From Cyanobacteria bacterium FACHB-DQ100 (GTDB lineage: Bacteria > Cyanobacteriota > Cyanobacteriia > Leptolyngbyales > Leptolyngbyaceae): a stretch of 64,000 nucleotides of DNA. Each line of letters begins with the position of its first letter. Positions within the stretch are counted from its first letter, which is position 1. Positions 15,812 to 23,334 of this stretch are shown in pieces. The translations under genes were made by a program, and so were the position numbers. Under the pieces are notes generated by a model, which saw nothing but the letters and a program-made list of their open reading frames with translations, did not search any database and had not been told where the DNA came from. Location: assembly GCA_014695195.1 (NCBI GenBank), contig JACJNW010000022.1, positions 1-64,000 on the forward strand, read 5' to 3'.

Positions 15812-17842
15812 ATGACAAACCTTGCCCCTCTGCATCAAACCGCGCATCTCGATCTGACCAAACTCTTTCAGCGAGCCGCGATCGCCAGTAGCGCGATCGT
15901 GTTCTGCATCGGTTTGAGTGTCCTCATGGGATGGCAACTGCACATACCCTTACTGATGGGCAGCTTTGCCGATGACCTTGCCCCCATGAGCATCCAGAGC
16001 GCGATCGTGTTTATGATCGCCGCCCTGTCGTTGGGTTGCTTAAAATGGCGACCTCGGCATCAAGTCACGCAACGGATTTCGCAAATATTGGCGATCGTCG
16101 TGATTGCTTTCGGGCTTTTGAGCTTAAGCACAAGCCTCTCAAACTGGCAGCTTGATCAACACTGGATGCTGCCTTTTGTAAACTTCCAACTTAGTAACAG
16201 CATTCGTCCAACGGCGGTTAGCACTGGACTAAACTTTGCCCTAATTGGCAGTGCGCTATTGTCTTCGAGTCGAACCGATCGCACCTGGCAGCGTGTCGCT
16301 CAAGTGCTCACCTTGGCTGTCGCACTCATCGCAGTCAATGCACTCGTCAACAATGTGCATCCGATCGGCTTACCCCCGTTGTATCCCGCCCCAAAAATGG
16401 CATTGACAACCGCACTCACGTTTCTGATTCTGGGTGCAGGAATTCAGGCATTGCACCTGGATGAAGCCGTGATGCAAGTGATCCAAATCAGCGAGGGATC
16501 AAGCGAAGTCATGGTGTGTCAACTGTTGCAAGCCGCGATCGCGCTGGCAATTCTCGAAGCGTTTGTCACACTCTGGGGACAACCCCAAACCCCAGAAGAT
16601 ACGATTTTCAATTTGTCGTTGCTGACGCTAAAAACGGCTGTCATCTTTACCTTGCTGATCGGCTGGAGCATTTCGCTTTTAACTCGCATTCGACAAGATT
16701 ATCAGCAAGCGGAAGCCGTCGTCGAAGACCGGGAAGTCTGGCTAGAAATGGCACAGGAGGCGGCTCATTTAGGGTGCTGGGATTGGAATGTGCACCAGGA
16801 TCTGCTGCAATGGTGCGATCGACAAAGAAAACTCTTTGGTATTGCTGCTGAAGTGCTTAGTGGAACGCGTGAGACATTTTTATTGCGCGTTCACCCAGAC
16901 GATCGATCGCGAGTGCAGCACCATCTAAATCAAACGATCGAGGCACAACAGAACTATTACGATGAGTTTCGGATTGTCTGGGCGGATCAGAGTGTGCATT
17001 GGATCGCCTCGAAAGGACGGTGTTTCTACAACGAAACCGGACAAGCCATTCGCATGAGTGGAGTCAGTTTTGAGATTACAGAATATCGCCAGATGCAGGA
17101 GGAGCGAGATCGATTACTTCAGCTTGAACAAGCTGCCCGAACCAAAGCCGAAGCCGCCAACCGCACGAAAGACGAGTTTCTAACCATTTTGTCGCACGAG
17201 ATCCGGACTCCGCTGAATTCTGTGTTGGGCTGGATTCGCTTGTTTCGGTCTCGATCGCTCAATCCTGAGATGGTGGCACGCGGCATGGATGCGCTCGAAC
17301 GCAATGCAGAAGCACAGGCGCAAATCTTGGAAGATATGCTAGACATGGCGCGGGTCGTGCAGGGTAGACTCCAGCTGCAAATGTCGCCAACCGATGTCAG
17401 CACTGTAATTACAGCCGTTATTGATACCATTCGTCCGGCGGCTCAAGCGAAACGCATTCATATTCACACTCAGCTCGATCCGACAGTCGATCGACTCATC
17501 TGCGATCCCAATCGACTGCGCCAGATCGTGTGGAATTTGATGTGCAACGCGGTGAAGTTTACGCCGCCTGAAGGCAAGATAGAAGTGACCTTGATGCGAG
17601 TAGATCAGTTCATTCACATTCAGATTAGCGACACTGGAAGAGGAATTGATCCAAACTTTTTGCCGTATGTCTTCGATCGCTTTCGTCAAGAGGACAGTAC
17701 GCTGACTCGAAGTTACGGCGGATTGGGGCTAGGGTTAGCATTAGTGCGCTATCTGGCTGAGCTACATGGAGGAACGGTTGAAGCAACAAGCCCAGGCATC
17801 GATCAGGGTGCGACCTTTACGCTGAAGTTGCCCTGCGGTTAG
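15812..17842 (+). CDS. membrane-bound PAS sensor histidine kinase
   Basis: The protein has 676 residues. Six to eight transmembrane segments fill the first 300 residues (for example AIASSAIVFCIGLSVLMGW and TAVIFTLLIGWSISLL). A PAS fold follows (AAHLGCWDWNVHQDLLQWCD to about 420), then HisKA LSHEIRTPLNSVLGW with His near 462, and a HATPase with NLMCNAVKFTPPEG and GLGLGLALVRYLAELHGG. There is no receiver. Its kinase core is similar to that of the hybrid kinase at 8283-10613. It is transcribed divergently from the rsb operon, so both may serve the same pathway; the signal is unknown. Its partner could be one of the receivers in the operon. Confidence 0.88.
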   Translation: MTNLAPLHQTAHLDLTKLFQRAAIASSAIVFCIGLSVLMGWQLHIPLLMGSFADDLAPMSIQSAIVFMIAALSLGCLKWRPRHQVTQRISQILAIVVIAFGLLSLSTSLSNWQLDQHWMLPFVNFQLSNSIRPTAVSTGLNFALIGSALLSSSRTDRTWQRVAQVLTLAVALIAVNALVNNVHPIGLPPLYPAPKMALTTALTFLILGAGIQALHLDEAVMQVIQISEGSSEVMVCQLLQAAIALAILEAFVTLWGQPQTPEDTIFNLSLLTLKTAVIFTLLIGWSISLLTRIRQDYQQAEAVVEDREVWLEMAQEAAHLGCWDWNVHQDLLQWCDRQRKLFGIAAEVLSGTRETFLLRVHPDDRSRVQHHLNQTIEAQQNYYDEFRIVWADQSVHWIASKGRCFYNETGQAIRMSGVSFEITEYRQMQEERDRLLQLEQAARTKAEAANRTKDEFLTILSHEIRTPLNSVLGWIRLFRSRSLNPEMVARGMDALERNAEAQAQILEDMLDMARVVQGRLQLQMSPTDVSTVITAVIDTIRPAAQAKRIHIHTQLDPTVDRLICDPNRLRQIVWNLMCNAVKFTPPEGKIEVTLMRVDQFIHIQISDTGRGIDPNFLPYVFDRFRQEDSTLTRSYGGLGLGLALVRYLAELHGGTVEATSPGIDQGATFTLKLPCG

Positions 17843-17870
17843 AGCAACATCGAAGCCGCAGCTAATCTGA

Positions 17871-18059
17871 TTAATACCGGGGCTTTCTCTTAAACTGTCG
17901 ATGCTTTGCCAGCGCCTTGCGCTTCCGTTTTTCGATCGGCGTTTCAAAAAAGCGATGTTTTCTCATATCTGGGAAAATGCCCGCTTTAGAAACCTCGCGC
18001 TTAAATCGACGTAGGGTTGACTCAATTCCTTCATTCTCACCCGGAATAACTTGGGTCAT
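17871..18059 (-). CDS. rpsU: 30S ribosomal protein S21
   Basis: The 62-residue basic protein has the S21 pattern: an N-terminal [16 protein letters not shown], then [16 protein letters not shown] and a basic end. S21 helps initiation complexes form on the small subunit. It lies 146 bases downstream of an RRM-type RNA-binding protein gene on the same strand, an arrangement known from other cyanobacteria. A clear intrinsic terminator separates the two genes. Confidence 0.95.
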   Translation of the reverse strand: MTQVIPGENEGIESTLRRFKREVSKAGIFPDMRKHRFFETPIEKRKRKALAKHRQFKRKPRY

Positions 18060-18091
18060 CTAATGTCCTCACTAATATTGAACAAATGCCG

Positions 18092-18122
18092 ATAAAAAAG
18101 GCTACTCACGATTAAGTAGCCT
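18092..18122 (-). terminator. intrinsic terminator/attenuator between rbp and rpsU
   Basis: On the minus strand AGGCTACT, an 8-base loop and AGTAGCCT form a perfect 8-bp stem followed by TTTTTATC. It lies between the rbp stop and the rpsU start, so rpsU expression depends on readthrough or on its own promoter in the 32 bases left. Confidence 0.85.
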
Positions 18123-18205
18123 CTTACCAGTCTTAACTTTGAGCATTCAGAGCACTACTCACGCACAGCACAAGCACACTCTTTAAACTGGTTCAGCTCC
18201 GGGGC

Positions 18206-18496
18206 TTAGTAACGCCGAGAGAATCCGCCTCTACCGCCCGAATCACCTCTTTCTTCGCGAGGTTTAGCTTTATTGACCTTGAGATCACGCCCCATCCACT
18301 CAGCTCCGTCAAGAGCCTCGATCGCTGCCGCTTCCTCGTCATCGCTTGACATTTCGACAAAGCCGAATCCGCGTAAGCGTCCCGTTTCTCGATCGGTGGG
18401 GAGTTGAATTCGCTTGACTGTTCCGAACTCAGCGAAAATTTGTGCAAGATTGTCTTGCACGACTTCGTAGGACAGATTACCCACGTAAATTGACAT
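18206..18496 (-). CDS. RRM-type RNA-binding protein (cyanobacterial Rbp)
   Basis: The ATG at 18496 gives 96 residues; upstream in-frame codons start with TTG and overlap the ribosome-binding site, so they were not chosen. One RRM spans residues 1-80 with RNP2 IYVGNLSY near the start and RNP1 RGFGFVEM in the middle, followed by a short Gly/Arg tail (GGRGGFSRRY). Cyanobacterial Rbp proteins are mostly cold-induced and some help place photosystem mRNAs at thylakoids. rpsU lies downstream, as in other cyanobacteria. The leader can form a hairpin covering the ribosome-binding site. Confidence 0.93.
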   Translation of the reverse strand: MSIYVGNLSYEVVQDNLAQIFAEFGTVKRIQLPTDRETGRLRGFGFVEMSSDDEEAAAIEALDGAEWMGRDLKVNKAKPREERGDSGGRGGFSRRY

Positions 18497-18502
18497 AAAA
18501 CA

Positions 18503-18543
18503 TTGCTCCAAAATGGATGTAGAGAGATTTAGATTCGGAGCAA
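18503..18543 (-). promoter_or_regulatory. rbp leader hairpin covering the ribosome-binding site
   Basis: In the mRNA sense TTGCTCC (18543-18537) is perfectly complementary to GGAGCAA (18509-18503), with a 27-base loop. The second arm contains the GGAG ribosome-binding site 9 bases before the ATG at 18496. Pairing would block initiation, so a temperature- or protein-dependent switch is possible. Confidence 0.5.
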
Positions 18544-18677
18544 CACTTAACGTAATGGAAAGGAATTACACAGCCGAAGAAAGTCTCTTGAATCTACAAC
18601 ATAACACAATCTTGAGCAGCGATCGCCATAACTTGGGCATATCTCGAAAAGTTTGATTAAGCGTAACAAAAGGGAAA

Positions 18678-19802
18678 TCAGTACAGTTCGTACTTCATCA
18701 ACTGACACGGCAGCGCTCCGTTATACACCGGGAATCTTTGCGCCGATCTTAGTCCGATCGATTGAGAGAGTTCCTTATTTCCACTCAATACAAATGCTGT
18801 CCACCCTTTGAATTGCTGCTTCAGCACATCGCCTAAACGCTTGTAAAAAGCGCTCAAGTCACTCTCTCGTCCCAATCTTTCTCCATACGGGGGATTGCAG
18901 AATAGCACTCCACTGTTTGCGGGAGCAGCAACTTCCGATAAGTCGAGTGTCGCGAAATAAACGTGATTTGAGACTCCACAATGAGTTGCGTTGACGATCG
19001 CTTGCTCAATCACTGCGGGATCGCGATCGCTCCCCCAAATTGGTGCAGGAAGCTGCTCTCGCTGACTCGCTTCTGCGGCTTGAATCAAGTCCTCTAATAA
19101 GGTCAAATCTGCATCCAGCCACGTTTCAAACCCAAACCGCTCCCGAAATAATCCTGGAGCAACATTTAATGCCTTTAAACTGGCTTCTAAGGGTAATGTC
19201 CCCGACCCGCAGAGGGGATCATAAAAAACCTGCTCCGGTTGCCAACCAGAGAGTTGAATTAGCGCTGCTGCCAAGGATTCCTTGAGCGGTGCGGAGCCGA
19301 CGGCTGGACGATAGCCTCGACGGTGTAAGCTCTCACCCGAACTATCGAGGCTTACGGTGCAGTGATTTTGATCAAGATGCACATTAATCTGAAGATCCGG
19401 GGCTTGAAGTTCAACATTAGAGCGATCGCCCAATCTGTCTTGCTGCTGATCTACGATCGCGTTCTTAACTTGAAGGGCTGTGAAATGCGTGTGATTAAGC
19501 TGTTTAGTTTTACCCGTGGCATTCACGGCTAAGGTCATATCCGGAGTGAGATACAGCGACCAGTCGATCGATTGCACACCCTGATAGAGATCTTCTGCAT
19601 CCTGGCAGGGAAATTCATGCAGCTTCATCAGGATGCGAAACGGTAGCCGCGCCCAAAGATTGACGCGATACAGGAGCGCCAGATCCCCTGTGAATGCGAC
19701 TCCACAAAATCCTGGCTCGATCGCGATCGCACCTAATTGCTCTAATTCTTGTGCTGCAAGCGTTTCTAGTCCTCGAGCAACAGTCGCAAAATACTGATTC
19801 AT
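18678..19802 (-). CDS. THUMP-domain class I SAM-dependent RNA methyltransferase
   Basis: The protein has 374 residues. An N-terminal ferredoxin-like/THUMP part covers about 1-150 (FATVARGLETLAAQELEQLG). The methyltransferase domain has the SAM-binding FYDPLCGSGTLPLEAS near residue 190 and the base-flipping motif NPPYGERLG near 303, typical of N2-guanine RNA methyltransferases of the RlmL/YpsC type. The probable substrate is 23S rRNA; the exact position is not shown by the sequence. The start overlaps the stop of the Uma2-family gene by 4 bases. Confidence 0.9.
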   Translation of the reverse strand: MNQYFATVARGLETLAAQELEQLGAIAIEPGFCGVAFTGDLALLYRVNLWARLPFRILMKLHEFPCQDAEDLYQGVQSIDWSLYLTPDMTLAVNATGKTKQLNHTHFTALQVKNAIVDQQQDRLGDRSNVELQAPDLQINVHLDQNHCTVSLDSSGESLHRRGYRPAVGSAPLKESLAAALIQLSGWQPEQVFYDPLCGSGTLPLEASLKALNVAPGLFRERFGFETWLDADLTLLEDLIQAAEASQREQLPAPIWGSDRDPAVIEQAIVNATHCGVSNHVYFATLDLSEVAAPANSGVLFCNPPYGERLGRESDLSAFYKRLGDVLKQQFKGWTAFVLSGNKELSQSIGLRSAQRFPVYNGALPCQLMKYELY

Positions 19803-20416
19803 GAGTGAATGCGATCTAGAACCTGATTCAAGCTTAGCTGTAATTCGGGAAAGACTTTTGATGTGATCGCTTGCTCTCCCCGAAATTGTCTCACTTCATA
19901 CTCTCCGGCTTCATTGAGTTGATACACCGAAAACGTGGGCTGTTTGGGTGAACCAATATACCGTTTTCCTCCTAATCCCAAGTAATCACAGACCCAATAC
20001 TCCTCAATTCCCAAAGCTTCGTAGTCCTCTAGCTTTAAGGCATAGTCATCACTCCAGTTCGTACTTGTCACTTCAATGATCAACTTTGCCGATTTGCCCT
20101 GAGTGATTGTTGATTCTTTTTCCCATCGTGGGTCATCTCCTAGCGTTTGTTCATTCAAAACGATGACATCTGGCTCATATCCAGAATCATCACACTTAAC
20201 AACACATTCCTTTGGCACAAAGTAAGGCAATTTTAAGCGTTCAATCTCATTCCCCAGTCGCAGCGCAATGTACCCGCACACCTTCGAGTGCTTACCGGTA
20301 GGCTTTGGCATTTCAATGATTTCTCCACTATGTAACTCATAACGATGCTCTGAGTGTTCGGGATACCAAGCGATAAACTCATCAAACGTGATTTGTTTGG
20401 GAAGAGATTGAACCAT
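19799..20416 (-). CDS. Uma2 family (DUF820) putative restriction-like endonuclease
   Basis: Using the ATG at 20416 (MVQSLPKQITFDEF) gives 205 residues and a 10-base gap to the upstream gene. The protein has the PD-(D/E)XK-like Uma2 fold: ELHSGEIIEM, YEPDVIVLNE with a candidate catalytic Asp, and AKLIIEVTSTNWSDD with a candidate Glu. The family is very abundant in cyanobacteria and of unclear function; association with mobile DNA has been suggested. No transposon feature is visible here. Confidence 0.85.
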   Translation of the reverse strand: MVQSLPKQITFDEFIAWYPEHSEHRYELHSGEIIEMPKPTGKHSKVCGYIALRLGNEIERLKLPYFVPKECVVKCDDSGYEPDVIVLNEQTLGDDPRWEKESTITQGKSAKLIIEVTSTNWSDDYALKLEDYEALGIEEYWVCDYLGLGGKRYIGSPKQPTFSVYQLNEAGEYEVRQFRGEQAITSKVFPELQLSLNQVLDRIHS

Positions 20417-20426
20417 CGGAATTACC

Positions 20427-23177
20427 TCACTGGGACTGTAATTGGGCATCTAGTGCTTTGGCAATACGATCGCGTGCCTCCTCTAAGTGTGCTTTGGTGT
20501 AAACTTCCTTCTCACTGACTCGACCGAGCGCACGATCGATAGACCGTCGAAGTTGTCTCAGTTCATACCGCGCAACCGTCCGAGCATCTTCGGGAACTGG
20601 CGCTTGTCGCAACAACATCGAAATCATTGCCTCCATGTATTGTCGTTGTAGGGCACGACGCAAGCCAGAGAGCTTGAGATTATCCTGTGGCTTAATCACA
20701 TCGCCCCAAATGCTCGACTGGAGACTATCAAACAACTCAGGAATTGTTAATCCCTGTCCGGCTTGGGTTTTAAGCTCAGAATCTCGCAGACGAGCTAAGC
20801 GATCGTAATCCAGCAGCGAATACAGTACAACACTTTGCAGAAATAGAATATTGTCATGAATCGGATAGTCTAGGTTTGGGGTCGGATCTGCACCCCAGTG
20901 CGCCCAGCGCGACGGAGCTAATTTGTTGAGAAAGTCCGGTGAGAAGCGGAACGGGTCTTCGCTAAACACATACTTCTCGATCAGGGCTAAGGCTTGGCGC
21001 TGTTGCTCGATCGGCACTGGCTCAAACGGCAATCTTCCTTTGGCATCCCCCGCCTTAAATCGATTAAAATACTGTCCTCCAATGTACTCGCTCAAGAAAG
21101 TCGAATACTGGAAGTAGTATTCAAACACCGCATTAAAAGCCACTCTGACTTCATTAAAGCCATCGCCCTCGAATGGATAGCGCTGATCAACGCGATTCCA
21201 CATCTGGCGAGCATTGTTCAATTGCCACTGAGCGTAAGTCAGTAGATCACCGCTCATGTCGAATACATTGATTTTAGGGTCGAGATAAGTCAGGTCTTCA
21301 TCCGTCGCGTAGGTCAGTTCGGGAGCAGGAGCGCGTTGAGCAATTTTATCTAACTCACGCTTTTCCGCGAGTGGAATAATTGCAGTGATCGGTTTGTATC
21401 CGTATTCGATCGCCCATTCGTCGTAGGGGCCAACTGTATGAGTGAAATAATCACCTTGCTTGGTTCCTTGGGGTGCAAGATTGACTGGAGCATATTCCAT
21501 CACTGATCCAACCAAGCCCTTAGATCGAGTAATCGCAGTATTGTTGAGTTCTTCAGGTTTGAGCATTGAACTCGCGCGGAAGTTGTGCCGTAAACCGAGC
21601 GTATGTCCAACTTCATGAGCAATTAAGCTCCGCATAAATTCTTGAGCAAACGCTTTCATTTCGGGACTGCTTGGCAAAGTATTTTGCATCAGTGCCAGCG
21701 AAAGATTTCCAACTGCGTATTGTTTAGCCGTATCTACACCAAAGCAAAGGTCTTGGTAGTTGCCTAAGTGAGAACCAAATCGGAGCCGCGCTGTGTTTTT
21801 CTTTTCGTCAGCTTTGGCTTGTTTACGAAGCGAATGGGCTGCCATGCCATAGTTACAAAGGTTGGCATTACCGGTGAGCTGTGCGGCAAATGGAGCCGAT
21901 CGCATCTGATTTTGTTCAACGATCGTGCGATAGTCCTCTTTCACCGCTCTGGTAAAGTCAGCAGAAACAATAATATCTGCATCGAGAATTTCGCCTGTGA
22001 GCGGATTAACGCGAGAAGGCCCCATTGCAAAGATGGCATCATTGGTATTGAACCAGCGAATAGTGTTATATCGAACATCCGCCGGGTCCCAATCCGCTTT
22101 ATCCGGCATCTGTTTGACTTCGATCGCGTCTTTGAAGCCAATTTTTTCAAAGGCACGATTCCACATCAAAACGCCATCTCGAACTGCATCGCGATACTCT
22201 AACGGGACACTGTTTTCAATCCAGAAAACGATCGGCTTTTTGGGTTTAGAGAGCGGTGCAGCGGGGTCTTGTTTTTGTAAGTTCCAGCGATTGATGTAGC
22301 GAACAAACGGTCGTCTAGCGTTGTCGTTGGTGTAGTCTTTGTAAGCGGTGATGAAATAGCCGATGCGATCGTCTGCAAGTCTTGGACGGTAATCGCTGTT
22401 CTCAGGCAGTTGGGACAAGCTGTAGCGTACCTTTAGAGTAAATGCCCGACTATCTGGCAGGGTTTCGATATAGGTGGGAAGGCTTTCATCGTTGCCGCTA
22501 CCGATAAAGCCAAACACTGTCTCAACTTCGATATTTTGTGGGAAAGCTTTTACTCTATCAAAGTACGAATTTTCTATATCTGGGCTGTAGTCGCCGCCGA
22601 GTGATTTTCCAAGAACGGGTAACAATCCTGGTAAGTCTGATAACAATAAGGGATTGAGTTCGACAAGAAAGCTCTTGCGCTCTGAATGAATACTACGGAT
22701 TGGCAAAGTTTCTAAAATCGAATCACTGAACGATCGCTGGATCGATCGCTGAATCGGTAATCCCTGTTCTGAGCGGAAATAGATATTCGGGACAACAAAT
22801 TGAATGGAGTCTTTGTTCCGTCGGAGTGTGAAGAGAAAGTCTCCGATCGGTAAACCACTATAGATTCCACGCTCCCCGACCCCGGATTCCAGCGTCATTG
22901 CCGCAAAGAAATTACGCTCTAGCTGATTCGGCATAATTTCTGCAAACAGTTTGCCGCTCTTTTCGTTGCGATATAGCGTAAAGAGTCCTTTGAGCGGTGT
23001 GGCATCTTTGATCACTTCATCGAAGGGGCGAAGTTGCGATCGATCCACTTCAGTTCTAGATCTTTGGGCTGATCGGGGGGATTCAGCGACTCCAGGTAAC
23101 ACCCAGCTGATGCTCACAGGCAACATCACCAGCATAAACCCCAATAGGAAAGCCAGGAATCGCGATACTCGTTTCAT
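20427..23177 (-). CDS. large secreted zinc-dependent metalloprotease (DUF5117-type)
   Basis: The protein has 916 residues. An N-terminal hydrophobic segment (about 5-30) acts as a signal peptide or anchor. The N-terminal 300 residues resemble DUF5117, with runs of beta structure. The zincin motif HEVGHTLGLRH lies near residues 520-530, matching HExxHxxGxxH of metzincins, so Zn binding by three His with a catalytic Glu is expected. A C-terminal helical domain follows. It probably acts in the periplasm or outside the cell on unknown proteins. The gene is the first of a tight series with the Uma2 gene and the RNA methyltransferase gene, with no obvious functional link. Confidence 0.85.
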   Translation of the reverse strand: MKRVSRFLAFLLGFMLVMLPVSISWVLPGVAESPRSAQRSRTEVDRSQLRPFDEVIKDATPLKGLFTLYRNEKSGKLFAEIMPNQLERNFFAAMTLESGVGERGIYSGLPIGDFLFTLRRNKDSIQFVVPNIYFRSEQGLPIQRSIQRSFSDSILETLPIRSIHSERKSFLVELNPLLLSDLPGLLPVLGKSLGGDYSPDIENSYFDRVKAFPQNIEVETVFGFIGSGNDESLPTYIETLPDSRAFTLKVRYSLSQLPENSDYRPRLADDRIGYFITAYKDYTNDNARRPFVRYINRWNLQKQDPAAPLSKPKKPIVFWIENSVPLEYRDAVRDGVLMWNRAFEKIGFKDAIEVKQMPDKADWDPADVRYNTIRWFNTNDAIFAMGPSRVNPLTGEILDADIIVSADFTRAVKEDYRTIVEQNQMRSAPFAAQLTGNANLCNYGMAAHSLRKQAKADEKKNTARLRFGSHLGNYQDLCFGVDTAKQYAVGNLSLALMQNTLPSSPEMKAFAQEFMRSLIAHEVGHTLGLRHNFRASSMLKPEELNNTAITRSKGLVGSVMEYAPVNLAPQGTKQGDYFTHTVGPYDEWAIEYGYKPITAIIPLAEKRELDKIAQRAPAPELTYATDEDLTYLDPKINVFDMSGDLLTYAQWQLNNARQMWNRVDQRYPFEGDGFNEVRVAFNAVFEYYFQYSTFLSEYIGGQYFNRFKAGDAKGRLPFEPVPIEQQRQALALIEKYVFSEDPFRFSPDFLNKLAPSRWAHWGADPTPNLDYPIHDNILFLQSVVLYSLLDYDRLARLRDSELKTQAGQGLTIPELFDSLQSSIWGDVIKPQDNLKLSGLRRALQRQYMEAMISMLLRQAPVPEDARTVARYELRQLRRSIDRALGRVSEKEVYTKAHLEEARDRIAKALDAQLQSQ

Positions 23178-23334
23178 TCTATTGTTCTACTCAGTGAGAT
23201 TGCGGGTAATCGGTACTATGAAGGCAGTGGATCGATACTAGCTTGCAGACAGAAGAGTGAATAAAATTTCAGACATTCTTAATTTGTGGGTCAAGTGTAC
23301 ACGCATTGTCTGAAGTTAGCGTGACATTTTGATT

